Assembly: GCF_001654845.1 (NCBI RefSeq)
Contig: NZ_LXES01000044.1
Coordinates: 1 to 64,000 of the forward strand
Direction: 5' to 3'
Length of the DNA stretch: 64,000 nt
From: Enterobacter soli ATCC BAA-2102
GTDB taxonomy: Bacteria; Pseudomonadota; Gammaproteobacteria; Enterobacterales; Enterobacteriaceae
The position numbers and the translations under genes are program-made. The first letter of the stretch is position 1, and every line of letters begins with the position of its first letter. The notes beneath the pieces were generated by a model. The model was not told the origin of the DNA and did not search any database. It saw only the letters and a program-made list of their open reading frames with translations. Below are positions 17,113 to 29,800 of the stretch, one piece after another.

Positions 17113-18474
17113 CTATTTTTTAGACGTGATTTTTGTCACTGAACCTGTTTGAGCTTTATCCCCGGCAGTTCCATACATGGACACCAGATAAACGGCGCCA
17201 TCAGGCGCGGCGGTCAGGTGGTTTGGCGTTTCATCCATCGGGATATTTGCGACCAGTTTACCGTCCTTGTCCAGAACAGCTACGGTCCCGCCTGCACGGG
17301 TGGCGGCGAAAACCTGCGACGTCACAGGATCCCAGACGACAGATACGCCCCCGGCACCAATGTAAGTATCAGCGATGACCTTGCCTTGCGCATCGAGAAC
17401 CACGACATTGTTCGTCTCCTGGGAAACGACGTAAAGACGGCCGGTCTTCGGATCGCGAGCGATGTCGGTTGCGCCTTGCGCTTCAGGTACTTTCACCGTC
17501 GTGCTCTTGCCCGTTTTAAGATCAATCCAACCTACCCATGGCGTATCGCGGCTGACGCCATAGAGTTTCCCACCAGCACTGTCGAGGGCAAGATCGGTAT
17601 TGTTAAACAGGTTTTTTCCGCGCTCCACCACGAACTCCAGTTGACCGATGTGTTCCAGCGTTTTTGTGTCATATACCTCGATAAAACCGGTCAATGCCGC
17701 GCTGACATAGGCCCGATTGTGGGCTTCATCAACAATCACATCGCGTGGATGTGCGACAGATCCCTCGGGAAAGACTTTCACAACGGAAAGGGTCCTGGCG
17801 TCATAAACGGTCACCGTCTCGGCAAGCGTGTTCGTCGTCCAGACATGATGATGGGCATTATCAACACCGACGCCGAAGACACCAATCTGCTCACCTTTTT
17901 TGTCTTTAGGCAGCGTAGCCTCTGCTTCGACAGCCAGCGTTGCGGCGTTCAGTCTCATCAGGCGGCTACCATCCTTTGGGCCGCGTGCAGAGGTCACGAA
18001 CAGCTTCCCGTCGGCCGAAATTGCCGACTGATAAGCCCGCTCACCGACGGGAACGGTTTGCAGCCTGAAAACCTCGGTGTTTTTCGGGGGAACAACCTGG
18101 GATAATTTCAGCATAACCTGCGAAACGCTCGCGGGATTCTGCGTGATCACAGTGAGTGGATGAAGGCCTGTAGCAGCATCAGCCGGAACGTTTAGCGGAA
18201 TAGTGAGGTTTCCCTTCTCGTCGGCGGTCAGTGGTTTCGGTGTCAGGACTTCAGTACCATTCAGCATGGTGACGGTCGCCCCCGCTTGCAGGCTCTTAAT
18301 GGTTATAACCGTTTTATCTCCGGGTTTAACAGGAACTTCCCGTGATCCGGCACGGATACTTCCCGGAAAGGTCGTGCTGGCTGCTACCCATTGGCTATCG
18401 GCGTATGCCGTTGTGGCGGTTGATATCGCAATAGTGGAAGCCAACAGCATTGTTCGGACTGAAATTCGTCTCAT
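17113..18474 (-). CDS. secreted YncE-like beta-propeller protein
   Basis: The protein has 453 residues with a clear signal peptide (MRRISVRTMLLAS to AYA). After about 110 residues that resemble an Ig-like domain come repeated YVTN-type blades (for example LFVTSARGPKDG, RAYVSAALTGFIEVYD, RLYVVSQETNNVVVLD). E. coli YncE is a shorter periplasmic propeller under Fur control, and this may be a longer relative. I chose ATG 18474, which has GGAGATAAG just upstream, rather than an ATG 45 bp earlier with no signal sequence. A Fur-box-like sequence lies about 130 bp upstream. The molecular function is unknown; no TonB-dependent receptor gene is adjacent. Confidence 0.8.
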   Translation of the reverse strand: MRRISVRTMLLASTIAISTATTAYADSQWVAASTTFPGSIRAGSREVPVKPGDKTVITIKSLQAGATVTMLNGTEVLTPKPLTADEKGNLTIPLNVPADAATGLHPLTVITQNPASVSQVMLKLSQVVPPKNTEVFRLQTVPVGERAYQSAISADGKLFVTSARGPKDGSRLMRLNAATLAVEAEATLPKDKKGEQIGVFGVGVDNAHHHVWTTNTLAETVTVYDARTLSVVKVFPEGSVAHPRDVIVDEAHNRAYVSAALTGFIEVYDTKTLEHIGQLEFVVERGKNLFNNTDLALDSAGGKLYGVSRDTPWVGWIDLKTGKSTTVKVPEAQGATDIARDPKTGRLYVVSQETNNVVVLDAQGKVIADTYIGAGGVSVVWDPVTSQVFAATRAGGTVAVLDKDGKLVANIPMDETPNHLTAAPDGAVYLVSMYGTAGDKAQTGSVTKITSKK

Positions 18475-18602
18475 CTTATCTCCATAAACTGTATTGATGC
18501 TGCATCTCAATGCAGCCACAGGTTATTCCCCACGTACTGCGTCTTACCTTCCGCCATGAGAAATATGTCTTGTTATAAGCGCATTCAACATACCACAAGA
18601 AT

Positions 18603-18621
18603 GCAAATAATTATCATTACT
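18603..18621. promoter_or_regulatory. Fur-box-like sequence
   Basis: This 19-bp window matches the Fur consensus GATAATGATAATCATTATC at about 13 of 19 positions, including the uninterrupted core ATCATTA. It is upstream of the YncE-like gene and would make it iron-repressed. Confidence 0.5.
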
Positions 18622-18678
18622 GTTTTTGGTATTATCTTAAATGCAGAGGGTGTTTGATGTAGGCGGATGAACGAGTCG

Positions 18679-18802
18679 TTCGCAAGAAAACCAGTGGGTT
18701 GGGCAATGTCGCTTTCACCGGACAGCAGACTCACCATGAAAAACTCACGGTAAGTCCGTGGGCGTGATGTTCCACAGCGATCAGGGTAACCATTATGCGA
18801 GC
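18679..18802 (+). mobile_element. IS3-family transposase (orfB) remnant
   Basis: One frame reads FARKPVGWAMSLSPDSRLTM. About 10 bases later the +1 frame reads GKSVGVMFHSDQGNHYAS. Both are consecutive blocks of the IS3-family OrfB integrase core, including the HSDQG aspartate of the DDE triad. The linker between them is shortened and the frame is shifted. No terminal repeats or orfA are visible, so this is a small decayed scar at the left edge of the adhesin island. Confidence 0.75.
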
Positions 18803-19430
18803 ATAGTTTGTTAGCGTTATCAATGTGGAGTTAATAATCTGTTTTAAGGTATGAATGCAGTGTTATTGATTTTTGTGTATGTTTTATTGGTTTAACTAAC
18901 CGGATTATGGATTTATATAAGAATAACCGTCTGCTTTTCATTTTTAGGTTGGAGCATAATTACGTCATTTGAATTTTGTCCAGTGAAAAATAAAATTATT
19001 ATGTTGCAAGTTACCTAAATTGACGCTTATTTGAAAATCTTTGTGTATGACGCGCGATGAAATTAACCCAAAAATGTACAGCTCCTGTTTTATGAATTTT
19101 ACTTAAATAACAATAGCTTTATTTGTTTCATTTGAAAGTCTATTTTTCCCCTATTGTACAGAAACCTTATAAATTTTCTTATTTGCAACACCTTATTAAC
19201 ATTGTGGGTGTAGTGACATTTTAATCATTTTGTTATGCTGCTAACGAGTTAAAAAAAATAAGTAAACTCCTAATTTAAATTGTTATCTGGTTGACTCTCA
19301 TTCTCACTTGAAATGGGGTGGGGCAATTTCATCTTAAATTTAGCCAAAATGGAGAGACAAATATTTGTCTATTTATCACTACCTATTTGGGGGTGGTTGT
19401 TCGTCAGCACTCAGAGTCAGGGGGGGTAAA
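18803..19430. other. AT-rich leader region upstream of the secretion genes
   Basis: About 630 bp of strongly AT-rich sequence with no convincing gene. It contrasts with the GC-rich adhesin that follows and is the kind of sequence bound by H-NS. It must contain the promoter for the TolC-like gene, but I cannot single out one -10/-35 pair. Confidence 0.5.
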
Positions 19431-20768
19431 ATGACTATATTGCAAAATTACATGTTATTCAGAATGTCAGTCGCTGTAGCCTTTATTACATTGGCGGTGA
19501 ACACGGCTTGTGCCAATAGCAGCCTGGCGGGTATTGCGCCGATTGCCGGAACCACCTTAAAAGAAAGTATTCTTTTTGCAATCGATCGCGATCCCTCCGT
19601 GAGCTCTCAGGCTGCACAGTTGGGCATTGGCCAGGCGCAAATAGATGAAGCGCGCAGCGGCTGGATGCCGCAAATATCATTAAACGGCAGTACGGGGCAC
19701 AGCCAAACCACGGATTCCAGCGGCTCGCTGCGTAATTCGGCCGCATGGGGTTTGAGCCTGACGCAGCTGATTTATGATTTTGGCAAAACCAATAACAGCA
19801 TCAGCCAGTCTTCTGCTCAACGCGACAGTTACCGCTATCAGTTAATGAGCACGCTCTCTGACGTCGCAGAAAAAACGGCCCTCAGCTATGTAGAGGTTAA
19901 GCGCTACAGCGATCTATTGCAGGCCGCGAAAGAGAATGTGCAGGCGCTCAAAAACGTCGCGCAGCTGGCAAAGCTGCGTGCGGATGCCGGGGTGAGTTCC
20001 ACGTCTGATGAACTTCAGACCCAGACGCGTATCGCCGGGATGCAGGCAACGGTAGAGCAATACAACGCTGCCCTGAACAGTGCTCGCGCTCGACTTGGGG
20101 TATTAACGGGTATGCAGGCTGAAAACTACGCTCCCGTGCCCGAGTCGTTGGCCGTTGAGCCGGATTCACTTAATCGCATTGATTACTCCGTCATCCCTGT
20201 GGTGATGGCCGCGCAGAACATGGAACGTTCAGCACAGTATGGCGTGGAAACGGCGAAGTCTCAGCACTGGCCGACCTTAAGCCTGAAAGGGGGGCGTACC
20301 CGTTATGAGTCAGACAATCGCTCATACTGGGATGACCAAATTCAACTCAATATTGATGCACCGCTGTATCAGGGCGGCGCAGTATCGGCACGCGTGCGCC
20401 AGGCAGAAGGCGCACGGGCGATGGCATCCTCTCAGGTTGACCAGGCGCGATTCGACGTATTGCAAAAGGCCTCTGTTGCGCAGGCTGACTGGACTGGCGC
20501 TCGCGGGAGAATGGAAGCTGGACGGCTTCAGCTGGAAAGCGCATTACGTGCCCGCGATGTCTACAAAAATGAATATACGCTGAGCAAACGCAGCATTAAC
20601 GATTTGCTCAGCGTTGAACAGGATGTCTGGGCTGCCACCTCAGCGAAAATAATGGCTGAATATGACGCCTGGAGTTCGGCGATTAATTATGCTTCCGCGG
20701 TTGATAATTTAATGCCGATTATCGGAGTCGAGAAAAATGTTGCCGCTAAATTACCTGATTTAAGTTAA
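19431..20768 (+). CDS. TolC-family outer-membrane channel of the adhesin exporter
   Basis: Outer-membrane component of a type I secretion system, with 445 residues. A signal peptide (SVAVAFITLAVNTACA) is followed by two repeats of the outer-membrane efflux fold, with long coiled-coil helices (for example AAKENVQALKNVAQLAKL and the second-half RARDVYKNEYTLSKRS). The start at 19431 follows GGGGGGTAA; the frame open back to 19365 has no signal peptide. Its place directly before the giant adhesin and the ABC/HlyD genes identifies it as the BapB/LapE-type partner. The first gene of the secretion locus. Confidence 0.9.
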   Translation: MTILQNYMLFRMSVAVAFITLAVNTACANSSLAGIAPIAGTTLKESILFAIDRDPSVSSQAAQLGIGQAQIDEARSGWMPQISLNGSTGHSQTTDSSGSLRNSAAWGLSLTQLIYDFGKTNNSISQSSAQRDSYRYQLMSTLSDVAEKTALSYVEVKRYSDLLQAAKENVQALKNVAQLAKLRADAGVSSTSDELQTQTRIAGMQATVEQYNAALNSARARLGVLTGMQAENYAPVPESLAVEPDSLNRIDYSVIPVVMAAQNMERSAQYGVETAKSQHWPTLSLKGGRTRYESDNRSYWDDQIQLNIDAPLYQGGAVSARVRQAEGARAMASSQVDQARFDVLQKASVAQADWTGARGRMEAGRLQLESALRARDVYKNEYTLSKRSINDLLSVEQDVWAATSAKIMAEYDAWSSAINYASAVDNLMPIIGVEKNVAAKLPDLS

Positions 20769-20775
20769 AAAAACA

Positions 20776-20791
20776 CGCACCTGCCGGTGCG
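20776..20791. other. small hairpin between the TolC-like gene and the adhesin
   Basis: CGCACC-TGCC-GGTGCG forms a 6-bp stem just after the TolC-like stop. The poly-A before it would make a U-tract only for minus-strand transcripts. On the coding strand it could act as a 3' stabiliser or weak attenuator that lets some transcription reach the adhesin. Confidence 0.35.
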
Positions 20792-20889
20792 AAATAAGTC
20801 TGACAATAATGGGTGATTTTTCCCAGGGATAGCTACATCCATCTGGTGGACATATCCACAGGAATCCGTACACCTGCAAGGAGAAGAAT

Positions 20890-23800
20890 ATGAGTAACGT
20901 AAAAGTTGTTGATGTGATCATTCGCAAAACGGCGGAGAAAACGAAATTAACTGGCGAGGGAAATCTGTCGGTCTCTATTTCGTCACCGAGCGTGATTGAA
21001 ATCCAGGGTTCTGCGCAGGACGTGGTACGTTATGTCCGCCAGGGTAAAGATCTCCTCATTTATATGAAAGATGGCAGCGTTATTCGCTGCAATAACTATT
21101 TTGTTGAAGATCCTGAAACCCATAACCAGTCAGAACTGGTATTTAACGATAATCAGGAACTCACTCATATTTCTTTTGCCGATACCGGGGAAGCGTCAGG
21201 CGTTGCTGTTACCGAATTATCCGCGCAGGCCACACCCATTAGCAGCATTGAACCTTTCCTGGAGCAGGGAAGTGTTTTAAGCGATGCGCCGTGGGGCTGG
21301 ATTGCTGGTGCAGCGTTAGGAGGCGGCGCGATCGGTGCCCTGCTGGCTAACGGTGGTGATGGTGAAACCAAAACGAAAGTTATTGATAATACGAAAGAAG
21401 TAGAAAGCGCTACGCCGACATTTTTACTGACGGATAAAGCGGGTGATAAGCAGGGGGTGCTGAGTGCAAAAGAGGTCACGGATGATAACACCCCAACCTT
21501 TAGCGGTACCGGGCAACCCGGCGCGACCATTCAGGTTAAAGACAGCAGCGGCAGCACCATTGCCAGCACGATGGTGGGTACGGACGGCACCTGGACCGTA
21601 AAACTCCCGACCCAGACGGACGGGGAACATACCTGGTCTGTCGTGCAAATCGACGGCAGTAAAACCACGTCTGCGGGCAGCATCACCGTGACCGTCTCAA
21701 CGGCCGATGCCACCGTGACGCTCGCCACCACGGCTGTCGACAACGTGATTAACGCCAGCGAACAATCTGCGGGCTTTACGCTTTCCGGCACCAGCAAAAA
21801 CCTGGCGCAGGGAACGGAACTGACCGTATCGCTGAACGGCAAAACCTATACCGCAGAGGTGGGCGAAAACGGCGCGTGGAGCGTGACGGTGCCTGCCGCC
21901 GATGCGCAGGCGCTGGCCGATGGCACCTGGACGGTCAACGTCAGCGGTAAAGATGCGGCGGGAAATACCGTGAGCGGCAGCCAGACGATTGGTGTCGACA
22001 CCGTTGCGCCAACGCTGTCCATCGATACGATCGCTCAGGACAACATCATCAACGCCGCTGAACACAATCAAGCGCTCACGCTGACCGGTAAAACCGACGC
22101 AGAAGCGGGCCAGATTGTCACCGTGACGCTGAACGGTAAAAACCACACCGCCACGGTCGGCAACGATGGGACCTGGTCCGTGACGCTGCCTGCCAGCGAG
22201 GTGCAGTCTCTGGCGAATGGGAATCACACGTTAACCGTGAACGTCAGTGATAAAGCGGGTAATGGCGCATCAACCAGCGCTGAATTCACCGTTGATACCG
22301 TTGCCCCGGTGGTGACGATCAATACCGTAGCCGACGACAATATCCTCAACACCGACGAGCAGGGGCAGGCTCAGATTATTTCCGGCAAGGCGAGCGGGGC
22401 GGCGGCGGGCGATGTGGTCACGGTTACCCTTGGCGGTCAGACCTTCACCGGCGTGGTGCAGGCGGACGGCAGCTGGAGCGTGGGCGTACCTGCGTCCGTG
22501 TTGAGCACACTGGGTGAAGGTAGCCACAGTATTTCCGTCTCCGTGACCGATGCGGCGGGTAATACCGGCAGCGCCACCCACGGCATTACGCTCAGCGGCA
22601 ATCCACCGGAATTCACTATTGACGCCATCAGCCAGGATAACGTCCTGAATGCGCAGGAGGCAATGCAGCCGCTGAGCCTGAGCGGGACCAGCAATCTGCC
22701 AAACGGCAGCGCCATCACCGTGACGCTGAACAACGTTAATTATCAGGCTACGGTCGAAAACGGTATCTGGTCCGTTCAGGTGCCGGTTTCCGACGTACTG
22801 AATCTGGCGAACACGCTTTACACCGTCAGCGTGAGCGGCACGGACAGCGCAGGCAACAGCGGCTCGGCCGAGGCCAGTCTGCTGGTCGATACCGTGCTGC
22901 CGCAGGTCATCATCAACACCTTTGCGGGCGATAATCTGGTCAATAACGCGGAAGCGGCGGTTGATCAAACTCTCAGCGGACGCGTCACCGGCGCGGTGGC
23001 GGGCGATACCGTCTCGGTCTCCGTGGGGGGCAAAAGCTACACCGCGACAGTCGGAAGCGATCTGACCTGGAGCGTGAAAATCCCATCCGCTGATCTTCAG
23101 TCGTTTGGCGACGGAGATCTGACCTTCAGCGCCTCGGTCACCAATGCGCACGGCAATACCGGCACCGGCGAGCGTGACATCAATATCAATGCCGAGCTGC
23201 CTGGATTGCGCGTTAACACGATTTCTGGCGATGACGTGATCAACGCCATTGAACAGCAGCAGGATCTGACCGTGACCGGCTCCAGTACCCATCTGGCTGA
23301 AGGCACACAGATTACCGTCACCATTAACAACGTTGACTATGCCGCCGTGGTAAACGCCAGCGGCAACTGGCAAATTGGCGTTCCTGCATCCGATCTTCAG
23401 GCCTGGACGGCAGGGTCTATTACGGTGAACGTCAGCGCGCAGGACGCGTGGGGCAATACCGTTTCCGCGCAACACCCTATCGAACTGGATCTGAACGCCG
23501 TAGCGGTCACCATTGATACCATTAGCAGCGATGACATGCTGAACGCGGCCGAAAAAGGCGCGGATGTTACGCTGTCGGGTCAGACGCAGGGCGTGGAAGC
23601 CGGTCAGACCGTGGTGGTTAAATTTGCCGGGCAAACCTTTACCGCACAGGTGCAGCAGGATGGTTCCTGGAGCCTGACCGTTCCGGCCAGCGCCATGGAA
23701 ACGCTGATTGACGGACGTGCGCAGGTGAGCGTGAGCGTCACCAATGTCAACGGCAATAGCGCAGAGGCTTCGCGCGTTGTCACTGTCGATACGCTGCCAC

Positions 23801-26800
23801 CGACTATCACGCTGGACAACCTGACGTCCGATAACATCATCAATGCGGCGGAAGCGCAGCAGGATCTGGTCGTCAGCGGCAGCAGTAATGCCCAGGCGGG
23901 ACAGACCGTCACCGTGACGCTGAACGGTAAATCTTACCAGACCACCGTCCAGACGGACGGAACCTGGAACTTGAACGTACCGGCCGCTGACGTAGGTGCG
24001 CTGGCTGATGGCACCGTCACCGTGACAGCAACCGTCAGTGACGTGGCGGGCAATAGCAGCAGCGCGGATCGCGTGGGTCTGGTGGATGCCACCGTACCGC
24101 AGGTGACCATCAACGACTTTGTCACCGACACCAACACCGTCAACCAAATCGCCCATTCTCAGGCGCAGATCCTGAGTGGCTCCGTCACCGGGGCGGCTGC
24201 AGGTGATTTGGTCACCATCACCATCAATAGTGTGGATTACACCACGGTGGTGGATGCTGCGGGTAACTGGAGCCTTGGACTGCCTGCGTCTGTTGTACAG
24301 GGACTGGCTGACGGTACCTTGACCATTAACGTCTCTGTGACCGACCAGTCCGGTAATACTGGCAGCAACACCCTGGACGTGGTGGTGAACACCATGACCC
24401 CGGAAATCGGTATTAATACCCTGGCGGCGGATGACGTGATCAACGCCACTGAAAAAGGCGAAGAACTGCTGCTTTCCGGGACCAGCAACCAGCCGGAAGG
24501 GACCATCATCACCGTGACCCTGAACGGCATTAACTACATCGCCACCACCGACGCCAGCGGCGGCTGGAGTGTCACCGTGCCTGCGTCTGCGGTTAGCGCG
24601 CTGGGCGAAGCAAGTTATACCGTGACGGCGAGTGTCACCGACAATGTGGGCAACAGCGCCTCTGCCACGCACGATGTGCTGGTGGACAGTTCGCTGCCGG
24701 TAGTCACCATCAATACGCTCGCAGGCGACAACATCGTCAACGCGGCAGAAGTGGCGGCAGGGCAAACCCTGACCGGTAAAGTCAGTAACGCGGCCGCGGG
24801 CGATACCGTCACGATTACCCTCGGCGGCCAGACCTATACCGTCATCGTACAGGACGATCTCACCTGGAGCCTGCCGTTAACCGAAAGCCAGTTAACCGCG
24901 CTCGGTAACGGCGACCTGATCGTCTCGGCCAGCGTTACCAACGCGCACGGCAATACCGGTTCTTCTTCCCTGGACTTCGCCATTGACGCCCAGCTGCCAG
25001 GCCTGCGTATCGATACCGTAGCCGGTGACGACGTGATTAACGTCATTGAACACGCGCAGAACCTGATTGTGTCCGGTACCAGCACCGATCTGGCGGCGGG
25101 CAGCATCGTCACCGTGACCATTAACGGCAAAGAGTATTCCGCTACGATCCTGGCGGACGGCTCCTGGCAGGCTGCGGTTCCTGCGGCGGACGTGTCCCAG
25201 TGGGCAGACGGCTCGCTCACCATCAGCGCCAGCGCGCATGATGCCTCCGGCAACCCGGTGAACATTGGCACCGTCGTGGATGTCGATCTCGCCACGGTGG
25301 CGATTAGCATCAACAGTGTGACCGATGACAACGTGCTCAATGCGGCAGAAAAAGGCCAGGATCTGGTGCTCTCCGGCAGTTCCTCTAACGTTGAAGCGGG
25401 TCAGACCGTCACCATTACCTTCGCGGGTAAAACCTATACCACCACGGTCGATGCCGACGGCAACTGGACGGCGACTGTGCCTTCTGCGGATCTGGCCGGA
25501 CTGAAAGAGGGCGACGCCAGCGTGCAGGTCAGCGTGACCAACGTGAACGGCAACTCGGCCTCGGCAGCGCAGGAATACAGCGTGGATACCACCGCACCAG
25601 CGGTGACCATTAACACCATCAGCACCGACAATATGCTGAACGCAGCCGAGGCGGCGCAGGATCTGACCCTGAGCGGCACGTCCACTGCCGAAGCCGGTCA
25701 GACGGTCACTGTGACCTTTAACGGCCATGAGTACACGACGCAGGTGCAGGCGAACGGCAGCTGGACGCTGGACGTACCGGCCGCGGATCTGGCGGGGATC
25801 ACCGACGGCAACGCGACGGTCACGGCGACGGTATCCGATAAAGCGGGTAACCCAGCCAGCGCGGGGGCGTCCGTGCTGGTTGACACCACTGTGCCGCAGA
25901 TCAGCTTTAACATCGTGGCGAGTGATGACATCGTCAATATTGCCGAGCACGGCCAGGCGCTGATCGTCTCGGGTAACGTGAGCGGCGCTCAGGCAGGTGA
26001 TGTCATCACCGTAACCCTGAACGGCAAAGACTACACCGCAATGCTGGACAGCTCCGGCCGCTGGAGCGTGGGCGTTCCGGCGGCAGACGTGGGTGCGCTG
26101 GTCAATGGTGAGCAGATCATCACGGCGACCCTCACCGATAAAGCGGGTAACAGCAGCACCGCGACGCATGAGTTTGACGTCTCCCTGACCGCACCGGTGA
26201 TTGCTATCAATACCCTTGCGGACGATGACGTGATCAACGCCACTGAAAAAGGTGAGGATGTCATCCTCTCCGGCACCAGCAATCAGCCGGACGGGACCGC
26301 CATCACCGTGACGCTGAACGGCATCAACTACACTGCCACCACCGATGCCAGCGGTAACTGGAGCGTCACCGTTCCCGCGACAAACGTCTCGGCGCTGGGT
26401 GAAGCCAGCTACATTGTGACGGCAAGTGTGACCGATACCGCAGGCAACAGCGCGAGCACCAGCCACAACGTACTGGTTGATAGCGCACTGCCTTTGGTGA
26501 CCATTAACCCTGTCGCCACTGATGATGTGATTAATGCGGCGGAAGTGGCTTCCGGACAAACTCTCAGCGGTAAAGTGAACGGCGCCGCGATTGGTGACAC
26601 TGTCACGATTAATATCGGTGGCAACACCTATACGGCGACGGTTCAGGACGATCTGAGCTGGTCGGTCAATGTAGCGTCTGATGTCTTAACCGCCATCGGT
26701 AACGGCGAACTGACCGTGACAGCCAGCGTCACCAACGGCCACGGTAATACTGGCGTCGGCGAGCGCGACATCACGATTGATGCCAACCTGCCGGGCCTGC

Positions 26801-29800
26801 GCGTGGATACCGTGGCGGGCGATGATGTTATCAACAGCATCGAACATAGCCAGAACCTGATCATTACCGGGACCAGCGAGGGTCTGGCAACCGGCGCGGT
26901 GTTAACCGTGACCATCAACGGCAAAACCTACGCGGCAACGGTGCTGGCGGACGGGACATGGAGTGCAGCTATTCCTGCGGCAGACGTGAGCGCGCTGAAC
27001 GCAGGCACGATCTCCGTATCCGTGGAAGGCGAGAGCACGGCAGGTAACCCGGTTTCCATCAGCCATGACGTGAAAGTCGATCTGGCGACGGTGGCGATCA
27101 GCATTGACGCCATTGCCACCGACGACGTCATTAACGCCGTGGAAAAGGGTGCGGACCTGGTGCTTTCGGGCTCCACGACCAACGTGGAAGAGAACCAGAC
27201 CGTCACCATCACCTTCGGCGGTAAGTCCTACACCGCGACCGTGGATGCCGATGGCAACTGGACGACGACCGTGCCGTCTGCGGATCTGGCCGGACTGAAA
27301 GATGGCGATGCCAGCGTGCAGGTCAGCGTGACCAACGTGAACGGTAACAGCGCGTCGGCAGGCCGCGAATACAGCGTGGATGCCACCGCGCCGACGGTGT
27401 CTATCGAGATTGTCAGCGATAACAACATCATCAACGCCGCCGAAGCGCAGCAGGATCTGGTCATCAACGGCGTGACGAATGCCGAAACCGGACAGACCGT
27501 GACCGTGACGCTGAACGGCGTGGACTACACCACTACCGTGCAGTCTGGCGGTGGCTGGAGCGTCACCGTACCGTCTGCAAATCTGGGTACGATTGCCGAC
27601 GGTAACTACACTATCAGCGCAGCCGTATCCGATAAAGCGGGCAACCCGGCCTCGGCGGATCGCGATGTGTTGGTTGATACCACGGTGCCGCAACTGACCA
27701 TTAACACCGTTTCCGACGACGACGTGATCAACAGCGCTGAGCACGCGCAGGCGCTGATCGTCACCGGCTCCGTGACCGGTGCGGCGGCGGGCGATGTGGT
27801 GACCGTCACCATCAATAACAAATCTTACACCGCCACCCTGGATGCCTCCGGCAACTGGAGCGTGGGTGTGCCTGCGGCGGATGTCAATGCACTGACCGCC
27901 GGGGATTACACCATCACCGCAGCACTGACCGACAAAGCAGGAAACAGCAACAGTACGACGCATGAGGTTGAAGTCAACCTGACCGCTCCGGTGCTGACCA
28001 TCGACACCGTGTCCGGTGACGATGTGATCAACAACACCGAGAAAACGCAGGATCTGACCATTTCCGGTACTGCTTCTGGTCTGGCTGCGGGCGCAGTCGT
28101 GACCGTGATGCTTAACGGTAAAGCCTACAGCGCCACCGTCGATACCAACGGGCAGTGGACAACCACCGTTACTGCGGATCAGGTCGGTCAACTGGGCGAA
28201 GCGCTTTACACCGTCACGGCGTCTGCAACGGATAGCATTGGCAACAGCACCAGCGCGTCACATACCGTGAATGTAGAGTCCGTATTGCCGGGCGTAACCA
28301 TCAACTCCGTCGCGGGCGACGATGTGATCAATGCCGCCGAACTGGCCGCAGGCCAAACCATCAGCGGTACGGTGGTGAATGCGCAAGCAGGTAATACCGT
28401 GACCGTTACGATTGGCGGCAACAGCTACACCGCAACGGTGCAGAGCGATCTGACCTGGTCGATTAACGTGCCGTCCGACGTTCTGACCGCGCTGGGTAAC
28501 GGTGATTTGACTGTGTTAGCCAGCGTTACCAACGACGTGGGCAATTCCGGAACGGGCGAGCGCGACATCACTATCGACGCCAACCTGCCGGGACTGCGCG
28601 TGGACACCGTGGCGGGCGATGATGTCATTAACAGCATCGAGCATACGCAAAACCTGATCATCACCGGCTCCAGCGATGGCCTGAACGCAGGTACCGCGCT
28701 GACCGTCACCGTCAACGGCAAAACCTATCCGGCAACCGTACTGGCTGATGGTACATGGAGTGCCGCTATCCCTTCTGCGGACGTAAGTGCCCTGGCGGCA
28801 GGTACAGTTACCGTCACCGTTGCAGGCCAGAGCAGCGCCGGGAACCCGGTCTCTATCGATCACAACGTGACGGTGGATCTGGCGACCGTTGCCATTAGCA
28901 TTGATGCCATTGCGTCTGATGATGTGATTAACGCCGCCGAGAAGGGCGTGGATTTGGTGCTTTCGGGTACCACCACCAATGTGGAAGAGAATCATACCGT
29001 CAACATCACCTTTGGCGGTAAGAGCTACACCGCGACCGTGGATGCAGACGGAAAATGGACAGCGACCGTCCCATCTGCTGACCTGACGAGCCTGAAGGAC
29101 GGCGACGCCAGCGTACAGGTGAGCGTGACCAACACCAACGGCAACAGCGCCTCTGCGGGCCGTGAGTACAGCGTGGATGCCACCGCGCCATCCGTGACCA
29201 TCAACACCATTGCTTCTGACGACATCCTGAACGCCACGGAAGCGCAGGCTGACCTCGCGGTGTCCGGCACCAGCACCGCCGAAGCGGGCCAGACGGTGAC
29301 CGTGAGCCTGAACGGTAAAGACTATACCGCGACGGTTGCTGCAAACGGCATCTGGACGCTGAACGTCCCGGCGGCGGATCTGGCCGGATTAACTGACGGC
29401 AGCGTCACCGTGACCGCAAGCGTCAGCGATAAAGCGGGTAACCCTGCGTCTGTTGATCACAACCTGACGGTGGACGTCACCGTACCTGCGGTGACCATCA
29501 ACACCGTGGCGGGCGATGACGTCATTAACGTGGCTGAACACGCTCAGGCCCAGATTATCAGTGGCTCCGCCACCGGCGCGGCAGCGGGCGATAAAGTTAC
29601 CGTCACCGTTGGCGGCCAGTCTTACACCACCGTACTGGACGCGGCGGGTAACTGGTCCGTGGGCGTACCGGCGAGCGTGATTTCCGGCCTCAGCGACGGC
29701 ACCGTGACGGTCAGCGTCAGCGTGACCGATGCGGCGGGCAACACCGGCAGCGGCACGCATAACGTGACCGTGGACACTGGTCTGCCGTCCGTGGGCTTTA

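Noticed and set aside
20800..20889. Possible c-di-GMP riboswitch in the adhesin leader.
   Set aside because: Only 121 bp separates the genes and I could not find the conserved GEMM core; a simple hairpin and a Shine-Dalgarno sequence are all that is visible.
21020..21350. LapG cleavage motif (TAAG or similar) in the adhesin N-terminus.
   Set aside because: The Gly/Ala-rich stretch reads IAGAALGGGAIG, with no di-alanine-glycine motif in the expected context.
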